From positions 1-58,698 of the forward strand of contig CADBOJ010000002.1 of assembly GCA_902796305.1 (NCBI GenBank): a stretch of 58,698 nucleotides of DNA. The letters are read 5' to 3'. This DNA is from an uncultured bacterium (GTDB lineage Bacteria; Cyanobacteriota; Vampirovibrionia; Gastranaerophilales; Gastranaerophilaceae). The stretch's first letter is position 1. Each line of letters starts with the position of its first letter. Positions 28,058 to 37,344 of this stretch are shown here, one piece after another. A model generated the notes under the pieces. That model was given only the letters and a program-made list of their open reading frames with translations. It ran no database searches and had not been told where the DNA came from. The translations under genes and the position numbers were made by a program.

Positions 28058-28972
28058 TTACACCTGCAAATGTTTTTTGATACTTAAAAAACTGCCTATT
28101 GAACCAAAGGCTACACCTAAAGTAAGTACACTAAATAATACGATAAATTGTGCCCATGAATCAATCGGAATCATAAAAAATTCATGCATTTTTATGATAT
28201 TACTTTGAACAAAATTAATCGGAATAATTGCAACCAAAGCTCCCAAGAATCCATATATAGCACCTTGCAGAACGAGAGGGGTTTTTATATACCAATTGGA
28301 TACGCCCATCAAACGCATTATTTCTATCTCCTCTTTTCTTGATTGAATGACAAGTTCTATTGTATTATTTATTATTGCAATCGTAAGTATACATACTATA
28401 AACACAAATACAAGAGTGGCGGTATTTATGACGGCATTAATCATCTCAAATTTTTCAACAAGCTCCTTTGCATAACTTGTATCATTTATCCCATTTATGC
28501 TTTTAAGTTTATCCATTACTACCGTGATATTTTTGGTATCGTCCAATTTAATGTGCAATGTATCAGGCAGAGGGTTTGAAATATCCGGAACATCGATTTC
28601 TTTTTTCAATTCAGCCCAAGATATATCTTTGGGTATAAAAGTTACTTTATCAACATGCTCAAGAGCTTTTACTCTTGATATAGTATCATTATTGTCAGCT
28701 TCAGGGCTGAGATATGCACTGATTTCAAGGGCAGAGCCCATTGAGTTTACAAAAGAATTAACCGCAAGTGTTAACCTGAAAATTGAGCCGAAAATCGTAA
28801 GGATAGCAGCAATAGTTGTAACTATTGCTATATTTACAAGCCCTGTTTGCACAATGCCTTTTATTGTTTCAATAATTATTCTGTATGTAATTCTTATTTC
28901 GGTCATCCAGTCTTTAGGGATGCGCGATTTAACTTTCTGTTTCAAACTCTGACTTTTTATCTTCTTAATCAT
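28058..28972 (-). CDS. ftsX: Cell division protein FtsX
   Basis: A 304-aa membrane protein with four transmembrane helices (about 45-70, 180-205, 235-260 and 275-300) and a periplasmic loop between the first two. With FtsE it regulates peptidoglycan hydrolases at division. ATG 28972 overlaps the ftsE stop; an in-frame ATG at 29014 lies too deep inside ftsE to be likely. Confidence 0.92.
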   Translation of the reverse strand: MIKKIKSQSLKQKVKSRIPKDWMTEIRITYRIIIETIKGIVQTGLVNIAIVTTIAAILTIFGSIFRLTLAVNSFVNSMGSALEISAYLSPEADNNDTISRVKALEHVDKVTFIPKDISWAELKKEIDVPDISNPLPDTLHIKLDDTKNITVVMDKLKSINGINDTSYAKELVEKFEMINAVINTATLVFVFIVCILTIAIINNTIELVIQSRKEEIEIMRLMGVSNWYIKTPLVLQGAIYGFLGALVAIIPINFVQSNIIKMHEFFMIPIDSWAQFIVLFSVLTLGVAFGSIGSFLSIKKHLQV

Positions 28973-29639
28973 AAGTTCCCGCTTCCATATCCCTGACAAT
29001 TTGACCGTGTTCAAGCGTAATTACTCTTTTTCTGAAGTAATTAACCATGTTTTGATCATGTGTTGAAACTAAAATCGTTATACCCCTGTGGTTAACCTGT
29101 TCCAATATCTGCATAACTTCAAGAGAGTTTTTTGGGTCAAGATTTCCTGTGGGTTCATCGGCAATTAATAGCGGCGGTCCGTTAACTATTGCTCTTGCAA
29201 TTGAAACTCTTTGCTGTTCACCGCCGGATAGTTCTGTCGGTTTTGAACGATATTTATCTTCAAGACCAACAACTTTTAAAGCCCCCATTACACGGGATTC
29301 TATTTCCTTTGACGATATACCCATTGTTCTTATAACGTATGCAATATTGTCATATACCGTATGGTTTTGAAGAAGTTTATAATCTTGAAATACTATACCC
29401 ATACAGCGTCTTAAGCTCGGAATTTTACTCGGGGAAAGGTTGCCTATATCAATTCCTGCGACATACACCTTTCCTCTTGTCGGACGTTCTTCGAGGTAAA
29501 GCATTTTCATTAGGGTTGATTTACCCGCACCCGATGAGCCTACAAGAAAAACAAATTCTCCGGGGTTAATATCCAAGCTTACGCTTCTTAATGCATATTT
29601 ATTTTTATATTGTTTAACTACATCTCTAAGTTTTATCAT
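28965..29639 (-). CDS. ftsE: Cell division ATP-binding protein FtsE
   Basis: A 224-aa ABC ATPase with Walker A GSSGAGKSTLMKML, Q-loop VFQDYKLL, signature LSGGEQQRVSIARA and Walker B LLIADEPTGNLDP. It overlaps the transketolase gene upstream by 4 nt and ftsX downstream by 8 nt, so it lies in a tightly packed operon. Confidence 0.96.
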   Translation of the reverse strand: MIKLRDVVKQYKNKYALRSVSLDINPGEFVFLVGSSGAGKSTLMKMLYLEERPTRGKVYVAGIDIGNLSPSKIPSLRRCMGIVFQDYKLLQNHTVYDNIAYVIRTMGISSKEIESRVMGALKVVGLEDKYRSKPTELSGGEQQRVSIARAIVNGPPLLIADEPTGNLDPKNSLEVMQILEQVNHRGITILVSTHDQNMVNYFRKRVITLEHGQIVRDMEAGTYD

Positions 29640-30589
29640 TTTACATCCATGAATTTAATTACTTTTTCGTATATTTTTTTGTCGGTAAGACCGTAAAAAT
29701 CCATTAACTGTCTTTGTTCGCCCGATTGCCCGAAAGTATCCTTTATGCCTATCCTGTATATTTTGGACGGTGCATACTGTCCCAATGTTTCACATACCGT
29801 AGAGCCTAATCCGCCGATTATACTGTGATTTTCGACAACAACCACACGTTTTGTCTTTAATGCACTTTCCTTTAAAATATTATGATGGAATGGTTTTACC
29901 ACGGGGCAATGTATAACATCCGTTTCAATTCCGACATCATGAAGCTTTTTAGCGGCTTCCATAACTTCCCACAAAGTTTCACCGTTTGAAACTATTGTTA
30001 AATCTTTGCCGTCTCTGATTTTAAGAGCAGCGCCGGGATTAAATTTGTATTTTTCAGGGTCAAAAATTGTTTTAAGATTTGTTCTCGGTATTCTGATATA
30101 CATAGGACCGGGGGTATTTGCGGCATATTTTATAACTTCTTTAACCTCGGTGCAATCAGCGGGAATAATTACTCTAATATCAGGAATTGAGCGCATATAT
30201 GATATATCTTCAAGAGCCTGATGAGAAGCACCGTCCTCTCCTACCGTTATTCCGCCATGGGTTGCAACGATTTTAACATTAAGTTTTGAATAGCAAATCG
30301 TATTTCTGATTTGATCAAGACATCTTGCTGTTGCAAACATGGCAAACGTACTTGCAAACACGGTTTTTCCCTCATATGCAAGACCTGCTGCCGTTCCCAT
30401 CATGTCCTGTTCGGCTATTCCGCAATTAAAAAATCTGTCCGGATATGCTTTAGCAAACTTACAGGTTTGTGTTGAACAGGATAAATCCGCATCTAAAACA
30501 ACTATATCAGGGTTTACCGCACCGAGTTCAACGAGTGTTTCGCCGTATACATTTCTTGGAGATTTAACCTCATTTGTTTTACTTAGCAT
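29636..30589 (-). CDS. Transketolase, C-terminal subunit
   Basis: A 317-aa subunit with the pyrimidine-binding domain (ELGAVNPDIVVLDADL, FNCGIAEQDMMGTAAGLA, with the conserved Glu of GIAEQDM) and the C-terminal transketolase domain (RVVVVENHSIIGGLG). With the N-terminal subunit it forms a split transketolase of the non-oxidative pentose phosphate pathway; a DXS-like role is less likely. Overlaps its partner by 11 nt. Confidence 0.93.
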   Translation of the reverse strand: MLSKTNEVKSPRNVYGETLVELGAVNPDIVVLDADLSCSTQTCKFAKAYPDRFFNCGIAEQDMMGTAAGLAYEGKTVFASTFAMFATARCLDQIRNTICYSKLNVKIVATHGGITVGEDGASHQALEDISYMRSIPDIRVIIPADCTEVKEVIKYAANTPGPMYIRIPRTNLKTIFDPEKYKFNPGAALKIRDGKDLTIVSNGETLWEVMEAAKKLHDVGIETDVIHCPVVKPFHHNILKESALKTKRVVVVENHSIIGGLGSTVCETLGQYAPSKIYRIGIKDTFGQSGEQRQLMDFYGLTDKKIYEKVIKFMDVK

Positions 30590-31388
30590 TTAATTCCTCC
30601 AGTGCGAGTTTAAGTTCATCATCCTTGGGTGCTTTTCCATGCCAGCCGGCATTGTTTTCCATAAACGAAACACCCTTTCCTTTAATAGTATTTGCTATTA
30701 TTGCACATAGTTTGTTTGATTTTTTGGCTTCAATTAAAGTTTTTTCAATTTCGTCGTAATTATGACCATCTATTGAATAAACTTTAAATCCGAATGCTTC
30801 AAGCTTTTTATCGAGAGGTTCAAGTGTTTTGACATCCTGAACTTTACCGTCAATTTGAAGATTATTTTTGTCTATAATCACAATTAAATTATCAAGTTTT
30901 TTGGCATTAGCATTCATTAAGCTTTCCCAAACACTGCCCTCTTGCATTTCGCCGTCGCCCATAAGTACAAAAACTTTTGATTTGATTTTATCAAGTCTTA
31001 AAGCTAATGCTATTCCGACACCTATTGATAAACCCTGTCCGAGAGAACCGGTTGAAACCTCAATCCCCGGAAGCTGTGTTCTTGAACTCGGATGTCCCTG
31101 AAGTTTAGAGCCGAGCATTCTAAAACCCATAAGAAGTTTTTCCGGAAAAAACCCGAAATAGGATAATGTTGCATACAAAGCAGTGCTTGCATGTCCTTTG
31201 GATAGAATGAATCTGTCCCTTTCTTTAAAACTGGGAGATTTATCCCATTCTTTGGGGATGTTTAAAACTTTTTTATATAATACGGCAAGTATATCGACAG
31301 ATGATAATGCTCCGCCCGGATGTCCGGATTTTGCATTATGTATCATTTTTAATACGTCCGCTCTTATTTTATTTGTAATCTTTTTCAA
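30579..31388 (-). CDS. Transketolase, N-terminal subunit
   Basis: A 269-aa thiamine-diphosphate-binding half: GHPGGALSSVDILAVLY, LSKGHASTALYATL and the ThDP motif GDGEMQEGSVWE..NLIVIIDKNN. TTG start at 31388 with AAGGA upstream. It follows the glycosyltransferase gene by 4 nt. Confidence 0.93.
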   Translation of the reverse strand: MKKITNKIRADVLKMIHNAKSGHPGGALSSVDILAVLYKKVLNIPKEWDKSPSFKERDRFILSKGHASTALYATLSYFGFFPEKLLMGFRMLGSKLQGHPSSRTQLPGIEVSTGSLGQGLSIGVGIALALRLDKIKSKVFVLMGDGEMQEGSVWESLMNANAKKLDNLIVIIDKNNLQIDGKVQDVKTLEPLDKKLEAFGFKVYSIDGHNYDEIEKTLIEAKKSNKLCAIIANTIKGKGVSFMENNAGWHGKAPKDDELKLALEELNAK

Positions 31389-31392
31389 AATA

Positions 31393-32121
31393 TTAATCCT
31401 TACTAGTATCCATTATACACTTTATTAAAAATATTGGCAAAAGAGGAAAAATCCTTTTAAATCTTTCAGGCTGAAGAATAGTCCTGTACAGCCATTCCAG
31501 TCCGAGTTTTCTGAAGATTATAGGGGATTCTTTAATCACCCCCGAGAATACATCAAAGCTTCCGCCGATACCAATCATAGCACATCCTGACAACTCTTTT
31601 TTTGCTTTCACGATAAATTCTTCCTGTTTCGGCGAGCCTAATCCGAGAAGAAGAATTTGAGGCTCTACGCTTTTTAATTCTTCTATAATTTCCTCGTCAT
31701 CTTTAAAATAGCCGTTTCTTGAATAAACAACATTTAAATTCGGGTATTTATTTAAAATGTTTTCTTTTGCCTTTTGAATAATTTCTTCTTTAGCACCTAC
31801 AAGAGCTGTTTTATATCCGTTTTCCGATGCAAGTTTAAGAAGCTTTCTTGAAAAATCTATTCCCCGTGTTCTCTTTTGATTTGCTCCTTTTAATTTGAGT
31901 GCAATTTCAACTCCTATGCCATCCGGAATATTTAAATCCGAATTTCTTAATATTTCAAAAAATTCGGCATTTTTTTGAGCATTCATAATCATTTCGGGGT
32001 TTATTGTAATTATATGAAAGTTTTGATTGTTTTTAAGGGCATTGTCCGTATTTTTCAAGGCTTCATCCGTATCAATGAGAGCAACGGGACATTTTAAAAC
32101 GGTGATATTTCTCTTTTCCAT
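31393..32121 (-). CDS. Glycosyltransferase family 26 (WecG/TagA/CpsF)
   Basis: A 242-aa enzyme expected to add a sugar such as N-acetylmannosamine(uronate) to an undecaprenyl-linked intermediate. Motifs: ITINPEMIMNA, SDLNIPDGIGVE, GAKEEIIQKAKENI and LLGLGSPKQEEFI. ATG 32121 is preferred over the TTG at 32127 because a TGT-TAGAAT extended -10 ends 6 nt before it. First gene of the operon running through transketolase, ftsE, ftsX and the HDOD gene. Confidence 0.9.
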   Translation of the reverse strand: MEKRNITVLKCPVALIDTDEALKNTDNALKNNQNFHIITINPEMIMNAQKNAEFFEILRNSDLNIPDGIGVEIALKLKGANQKRTRGIDFSRKLLKLASENGYKTALVGAKEEIIQKAKENILNKYPNLNVVYSRNGYFKDDEEIIEELKSVEPQILLLGLGSPKQEEFIVKAKKELSGCAMIGIGGSFDVFSGVIKESPIIFRKLGLEWLYRTILQPERFKRIFPLLPIFLIKCIMDTSKD

Positions 32122-32127
32122 ATTCAA

Positions 32128-32133
32128 ATTCTA
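32128..32133 (-). promoter_or_regulatory. Extended -10 of a predicted leaderless promoter
   Basis: TGT-TAGAAT, six bases TTGAAT, then ATG 32121 on the minus strand; no Shine-Dalgarno. Confidence 0.5.
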
Positions 32134-32233
32134 ACATAAAAAATGAAAATATAAATAATAATATGTTTGACTATATTTTTTTTGTTTATTAAAATCAAAC
32201 TAGGAAGATATGAATAATTAAGGATTTTTTTAT

Positions 32234-33235
32234 ATGAACAGGTGTGTAGCAGTTACCGGATGCGGTCTTTGGGGAAGAAATATCGTAAGAAATTTTTATA
32301 ATTTAAACGCACTTCATACGGTATGTGATTTGGACAGCGATAACATTAAAATGATTAACGAGCTTTATCCGGATATAAATACAACAAAAGATTTTAGCGA
32401 GGTTTTAAAAAATCCCGAAATAAAGGCGGTATGCGTTGTAACTCCGAGTCATACACATTTTAAAATCGTAAAAGAAGCACTTCTGGCAAAAAAACATGTT
32501 TATGTTGAAAAACCTATTTCAACATCATCTGCCGAGGCACTTGAATTAAAGGAATTGGCGGAAAAAATGGACGTTAAGCTTCTGGTCGGTCATCTTTTGC
32601 TTTATCACCCCGCCGTTAACAGATTAAAAATGCTGATTGCAGAGGGCGTTTTAGGCAAAATTAAATATGTACAATCCGACAGATTAAACATTAACTATTT
32701 TAAAAATGACAGAAGTGTTATGTGGGATTTAGCTCCGCATGATGTATCAATGATTGCCCATATAACGGGAAAAGCTCCGCTTAGAGTTTTGAATGCAGCA
32801 GGAGCTTGCTGTGAATTTGATAATATTTGCGATATTACCCATCTTACAATTGAGTTTGAAGACGGTATTATAGGACAGGTTTCAGACAGCTGGATACATC
32901 CGCAAAAAAGAGTTACACTGCTTGTAAGAGGGGAAAAGTCTACAGCAATACTTGACGATACTCTTCAAGAAGGTAAATTAAAAGTATATGATAATAAAAA
33001 AGGCTCTCAAAACGAAATAGAAGTTTTTGACTACCTTGAAATCGAGCCTTTAAAACTTGAATGCCAGCACTTTTTAAATTGTATAGAAAATGATAAAACC
33101 CCCCGCTCAGACGGAGAAAACGGCTATATGATAGTTAAAATATTGGAAAGTGCCGAAAATATGATGATAGGATGCAAAAAAGAGCTTCTTGATAATCACG
33201 AATTTAAACTTTCGCGCTCAAAAGCAATAGTTTAA
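32234..33235 (+). CDS. Gfo/Idh/MocA family oxidoreductase
   Basis: A 333-aa NAD(P)-dependent sugar dehydrogenase-like enzyme. An N-terminal Rossmann fold (VAVTGCGLWGRNIVRNF, with a GCGxWG pattern), the hallmark EKPIS motif (VYVEKPISTSSAEA, near 95) and a C-terminal domain with WDLAPHDVSMI. The substrate is probably a UDP- or free sugar for surface polysaccharide. AAGGA precedes the ATG. Its stop abuts the stop of the convergent pseudopilin gene with no base between. Confidence 0.9.
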   Translation: MNRCVAVTGCGLWGRNIVRNFYNLNALHTVCDLDSDNIKMINELYPDINTTKDFSEVLKNPEIKAVCVVTPSHTHFKIVKEALLAKKHVYVEKPISTSSAEALELKELAEKMDVKLLVGHLLLYHPAVNRLKMLIAEGVLGKIKYVQSDRLNINYFKNDRSVMWDLAPHDVSMIAHITGKAPLRVLNAAGACCEFDNICDITHLTIEFEDGIIGQVSDSWIHPQKRVTLLVRGEKSTAILDDTLQEGKLKVYDNKKGSQNEIEVFDYLEIEPLKLECQHFLNCIENDKTPRSDGENGYMIVKILESAENMMIGCKKELLDNHEFKLSRSKAIV

Positions 33236-33952
33236 CTAGCGGGTAGCAGTTCCTTTGTAGTATTTGGCACTTATTATATGTTTCGGATTACCTGCGGCTG
33301 CCCCGTTTGAACCGATAAAAATGTAGTATCTGTCATTTGTAAGGCTCGGAATGTATTGTTCTTTTGCGTAATCCTGCAAGGTTTCAAGTGTATTCGGGTT
33401 GTTGTATAATCCGTTAGTATCAACAATAACAGCAAAACAAGATGCCTCAACGGCTTTATCCAGAGTTTTTAAGGCATTTATATTTAAAACTTCAAGACAC
33501 TTTGCTTTATCAGGCAAAATTACGCTATATGCAAGATTATCATCGGTTACAAACCAGAAACTCGAAGTTGAAGAAATTTCAACAGGAGGCGAAATTGAAA
33601 CAGGGTCTTTCGCACCTGCCGTTAAACCGCCTTTAAATTGTAATGATGCGTATATTTCGCTTTTTTTATCGGGATTGGCATCAGCATATAGTTCTTTAAC
33701 ACTCAAAGTTTCTATAAGATATTTTGAAAACTTTTCCGCATGATCTTTTGTCGGCATAACATAATTAAAAGGAATGGTAAAATACATATCCGCCGCCTTG
33801 GATATCGTCATAAATCCTTTATTAAAGCCCTCTATATATTTCTTCTCTGCAGCATTTCCCGTAAATGTCGGAAGTGAAATTATTGCAAGCGCACCGATTA
33901 CAAACATTGTAACCATAACTTCAGCAAGTGAAAAACCGAAATTTTTATTCAT
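33236..33952 (-). CDS. Type IV pilin-like / pseudopilin protein
   Basis: A 238-aa protein with the class III signal peptide MNKNFGFSLAEVMVTMFVIG: cleavage by prepilin peptidase would fall after the Gly before FSLAE, leaving N-methyl-Phe and Glu at +5. The hydrophobic helix (8-28) is followed by a long globular domain. Such proteins build type IV pili or type II secretion pseudopili. AAGGA precedes the ATG. No pilus machinery genes are adjacent. Confidence 0.85.
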   Translation of the reverse strand: MNKNFGFSLAEVMVTMFVIGALAIISLPTFTGNAAEKKYIEGFNKGFMTISKAADMYFTIPFNYVMPTKDHAEKFSKYLIETLSVKELYADANPDKKSEIYASLQFKGGLTAGAKDPVSISPPVEISSTSSFWFVTDDNLAYSVILPDKAKCLEVLNINALKTLDKAVEASCFAVIVDTNGLYNNPNTLETLQDYAKEQYIPSLTNDRYYIFIGSNGAAAGNPKHIISAKYYKGTATR

Positions 33953-34031
33953 AATTTATCCTTAATACTTCTTAAATACTAAAGTATTAGTGCTTAGGTG
34001 TCAAATAAATTCAAAACGATTATTTTTGTTA

Positions 34032-34037
34032 TATAAT
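34032..34037 (+). promoter_or_regulatory. -10 of a predicted leaderless promoter (lepA)
   Basis: A perfect TATAAT is followed by six T and ATG 34044. Confidence 0.6.
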
Positions 34038-34043
34038 TTTTTT

Positions 34044-35846
34044 ATGAAAAATTTAGAGCACATAAGAAATTTTAGCATAATAGCACATATTGACCACGGC
34101 AAATCAACTCTTGCCGACAGGCTTTTGGAAAAAACAGGAACCATAGCGAAGCGTGATATGCAGGACCAGCTTTTAGATACTATGGATATTGAACGTGAAC
34201 GTGGCATTACGATTAAGCTTAATGCCGCAAAAATGAATTATAAAGCTGCTGACGGTAAGAATTATATTTTAAATCTAATTGACACTCCGGGACACGTTGA
34301 TTTTTCTTATGAAGTTTCACGCTCTCTTGCAGCCTGCGAAGGTGCTCTGCTGATAGTTGATGCTACTCAAGGAGTTGAAGCTCAAACTTTAGCAAATGTA
34401 TATCTTGCAATGGAACAAAATCTTGAAATAATACCTGTTATTAATAAAATTGATTTACCTTCGGCTGATGTTGAAAGAGTAAAAAAAGAAATTGAAGATG
34501 TACTCGGAATTGATTCAAGTATAGCAATTCCTGTCAGTGCTAAAACAGGCGAGGGTATAGAAGAGGTGCTTGAAGCAATTATAAAATATATTCCCTCTCC
34601 GCTTGATACATCCGATAAACCTTTAAGGGCGCTTGTTTTTGATAGCGCATATGACGCTTATCTTGGTACAATATGCTTTTTTAAGGTAGTAGACGGCAGT
34701 ATCAGACTCGGTGATAAGATTAAATTTATGGCAACTGGAAAAGAGTTTGAAGTTGTTGAACTCGGGTTTTTAAACCCCAACAGAAATCCTGTTCAAGAAT
34801 TAAAAACTGGCGAAGTTGGGTATTTTGCAGGTTCAATTAAAGAAATAACAAGATTTGTCGGCGATACCATAACCCATGTTGAAAATCCCGCATCAGAACC
34901 CCTTGAAGGATATAAAGAAGCAAAACCCATGGTATTTTCAGGACTTTATCCCGTTAATAACGAAGATTACCACGAATTAAAAGAATCCTTGGAAAAGCTT
35001 AAACTTTCGGACAGCTCCATAACATATGAACCCGAAACATCAAATGCTCTTGGTTTTGGTTTCAGATGCGGATTTTTAGGTATGCTTCATATGGAAATTG
35101 CTCAGGAGCGCCTTGAAAGAGAATATGACTTATCTTTAATAACAACAGCACCGTCTGTTATATACAGAGTCTATAAAACAGACGGAAGTATGGTTGAAAT
35201 AGATAACCCCGCAGAGCTTCCGGCACCTCAATACAGGGATTATATAGAAGAACCTTATGTAAGAGTTAATGTTTTTACTCCTAATGACTATGTCGGAACG
35301 TTAATGGAATTATGTCAGGATAAACGGGGAATATTTGTTAATATGCATTATATTGACGATATCAGGGTTAATCTTGAATATCAAATCCCATTATCCGAAG
35401 TAATTACGGATTTTTACGACCAGCTAAAATCCCGCTCAAAAGGTTATGCGTCTTTAGATTATGAATTTTCGGATTACAAACGCTCCGACCTTGTTAAAAT
35501 GGATATACTGCTTGCAAATGAACCGGTTGACGCCCTGTCTGTTATTTGCCATAAGGATAGTGCTTATAATATAGGTCAAAAATTAACTTCAAAATTAAAA
35601 GAAATTATTCCACGACAGCTTTTTGAAGTGGCAATTCAGGCTGCTGTAGGCGGAAGAGTCATAGCAAGAACAAATATTAAAGCTTTAAGAAAATCCGTTC
35701 TTGATAAATGCTATGGCGGTGATATTTCAAGAAAAAGAAAACTTCTGGAAAAGCAAAAACGGGGCAAAAAACGTATGAAATCCGTAGGACGCGTCGAAAT
35801 TCCGCAGGAAGCATTTATGGCTGTGTTATCTTTAAACGAAGAATAA
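34044..35846 (+). CDS. lepA: Elongation factor 4 (LepA)
   Basis: A 600-aa translational GTPase that acts on stalled or back-translocating ribosomes. G1 [11 protein letters not shown]2 ERGITIK, G3 DTPGHVDF, G4 NKIDLP and the LepA-specific C-terminal domain ([25 protein letters not shown]) are intact. An earlier in-frame ATG at 33990 would add 18 unrelated residues; ATG 34044 gives the family length. Confidence 0.97.
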   Translation: MKNLEHIRNFSIIAHIDHGKSTLADRLLEKTGTIAKRDMQDQLLDTMDIERERGITIKLNAAKMNYKAADGKNYILNLIDTPGHVDFSYEVSRSLAACEGALLIVDATQGVEAQTLANVYLAMEQNLEIIPVINKIDLPSADVERVKKEIEDVLGIDSSIAIPVSAKTGEGIEEVLEAIIKYIPSPLDTSDKPLRALVFDSAYDAYLGTICFFKVVDGSIRLGDKIKFMATGKEFEVVELGFLNPNRNPVQELKTGEVGYFAGSIKEITRFVGDTITHVENPASEPLEGYKEAKPMVFSGLYPVNNEDYHELKESLEKLKLSDSSITYEPETSNALGFGFRCGFLGMLHMEIAQERLEREYDLSLITTAPSVIYRVYKTDGSMVEIDNPAELPAPQYRDYIEEPYVRVNVFTPNDYVGTLMELCQDKRGIFVNMHYIDDIRVNLEYQIPLSEVITDFYDQLKSRSKGYASLDYEFSDYKRSDLVKMDILLANEPVDALSVICHKDSAYNIGQKLTSKLKEIIPRQLFEVAIQAAVGGRVIARTNIKALRKSVLDKCYGGDISRKRKLLEKQKRGKKRMKSVGRVEIPQEAFMAVLSLNEE

Positions 35847-35880
35847 AAAAAGAGGCTGACTGTTGTCAACCTCTTTAAAA
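35847..35880. terminator. Bidirectional terminator
   Basis: AAAGAGG.TGAC pairs with GTCA.CCTCTTT, with flanking A and T tracts, between convergent lepA and the gene ending at 35920. Confidence 0.8.
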
Positions 35881-35919
35881 GTAAATAAAGTAATTTAAGA
35901 AGCAAATTCTGTTTTATTT

Positions 35920-37191
35920 TTAAGCAAAAGTTTTAAATGTTTTATCAACGTTATCTTTAATAACTTTTTCAATTGATTCGATTTCTGTAGTTACTGCTGT
36001 ACGTTGCGTTTCGATATTATCCAATTCAAGTTCGAGTTTTTTATCCTGAGCTTGTATTTGTGTTTGTAATCTGTCATATTTTGCTTTTGCAGCATCATCA
36101 TCATCTGAGTAATATCTGTCGTATATGTTTGAGGTTGAATCCCAGGAAGTATTTCTCCATTCAAATTCGCCCGAATCTTCATTTTTCTTACCCGTTTGAA
36201 GAGAATATTTGCCGTTTCTTAAGCAATCCTGTAAGTAATTAGGACCTGATGTTTTTCCTGCTGCATCTGTTGTACCAAGGGTTAAACTCTTATCTACAAC
36301 ATATGTATTTATAACTTTACCGGATTTATCATACAATCTATATTTACCGTCTTCGCCTTTTTTAAGTGAATTTTGACCATAACTTTCGGTAGTTGTTACC
36401 GTTCTTGTTCCTTTTACTTTTGATATATCCGATACAAGAGTAGCTTTAGCATCAGCTATTGCGGGTTTATCTGTTAATTCATTTTCTGTTGCTTTTTTAC
36501 CTGTTGAAGCGTGATAATATTCTTTTTCACCTTTGGAATTAGTTATTATAACATATCCGTTAGCTGAATCAATATCAACTTCAAGCTGTTCTTTGTTTGT
36601 CTTGTCAAAATAATCTTTTAATTCACCTTTAGCTTCCGCATAAAGTGCTGCTTCGCCTGCGTTTTCTTTTGAATCTTCGCCGTCTACACCTTTTGATTCG
36701 ATTAAGTTTTGCAATTCATAAAATCCTGTTTCAACGCCGTTTTTATCTAAATGTTTTGTTGCGGAAACGTCATTGTATTCTTTTGTTTCTGTTTTTGTAT
36801 TCGGAATTTCAGATTCGCTTGCAACAACGATAGCACCTTCGGTATCAATTAATCTGTAATTTACGTTACTTCTTAAATCGTTGTCTGCAAATTTTCCTGC
36901 CACAACACCGCTTTGTTCAGAACTTAAGCTCCATGTACCGCTCATTAATGTGTTGTAAGTAAGGTTTTTTGTGATTCTTTGTTGATCATTATCAGAAACA
37001 TTGGCTGAATGATCGTACAAATTAATCGTCATTTGTCTGTTTGAAGTTGCTTCTTCATAATCTGAAGCTACTTCTTCAAGTTGTTGAGATAAAAGTAATC
37101 TCTTTTGTGAAATTTGTTGTGCTCTGAACTCAAGGTCATCTTTCCTTGCCGTGAGTAGAAGCATTCTTCCTTGGCTTGCCGATAGTCCCAT
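35920..37191 (-). CDS. Hypothetical protein with paired coiled coils
   Basis: A 423-aa protein with no signal peptide. The N-terminal 65 residues (GLSASQGRMLLLTARKDDLEFRAQQISQKR...) and the last 70 (AKYDRLQTQIQAQDKKLELELDNIETQ...) are amphipathic coiled coils that could pack against each other, as in flagellin-like or needle/translocator-like exported proteins; the middle 280 residues are polar and beta-rich, with repeated 'YRLxDxxGxVI' segments. AAGGTGG precedes the ATG. An HLR1-like box lies 120 nt upstream. Function unknown; export is inference. Confidence 0.7.
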   Translation of the reverse strand: MGLSASQGRMLLLTARKDDLEFRAQQISQKRLLLSQQLEEVASDYEEATSNRQMTINLYDHSANVSDNDQQRITKNLTYNTLMSGTWSLSSEQSGVVAGKFADNDLRSNVNYRLIDTEGAIVVASESEIPNTKTETKEYNDVSATKHLDKNGVETGFYELQNLIESKGVDGEDSKENAGEAALYAEAKGELKDYFDKTNKEQLEVDIDSANGYVIITNSKGEKEYYHASTGKKATENELTDKPAIADAKATLVSDISKVKGTRTVTTTESYGQNSLKKGEDGKYRLYDKSGKVINTYVVDKSLTLGTTDAAGKTSGPNYLQDCLRNGKYSLQTGKKNEDSGEFEWRNTSWDSTSNIYDRYYSDDDDAAKAKYDRLQTQIQAQDKKLELELDNIETQRTAVTTEIESIEKVIKDNVDKTFKTFA

Positions 37192-37310
37192 TTTTTACCA
37201 CCTTTGCTTTCTTAAATTATTTACCTTTGCAGATTTCAGTTGCCTTAACCTCCATCTGTAATTTCAATTCCACAAAGCAAAGACCTGATAACATTTAAAG
37301 GTTATTTATC

Positions 37311-37328
37311 TTAACAATTATTTACAAA
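37311..37328 (-). promoter_or_regulatory. HLR1-like box
   Basis: Minus strand TTTGTAAA-TA-ATTGTTAA, that is plus strand TTAACAAT-TA-TTTACAAA. It has the same orientation relative to the downstream gene (start 37191) as the four other boxes. It lies in the gap downstream of prfB. Confidence 0.45.
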
Positions 37329-37344
37329 ATATGTTATATAAGCG

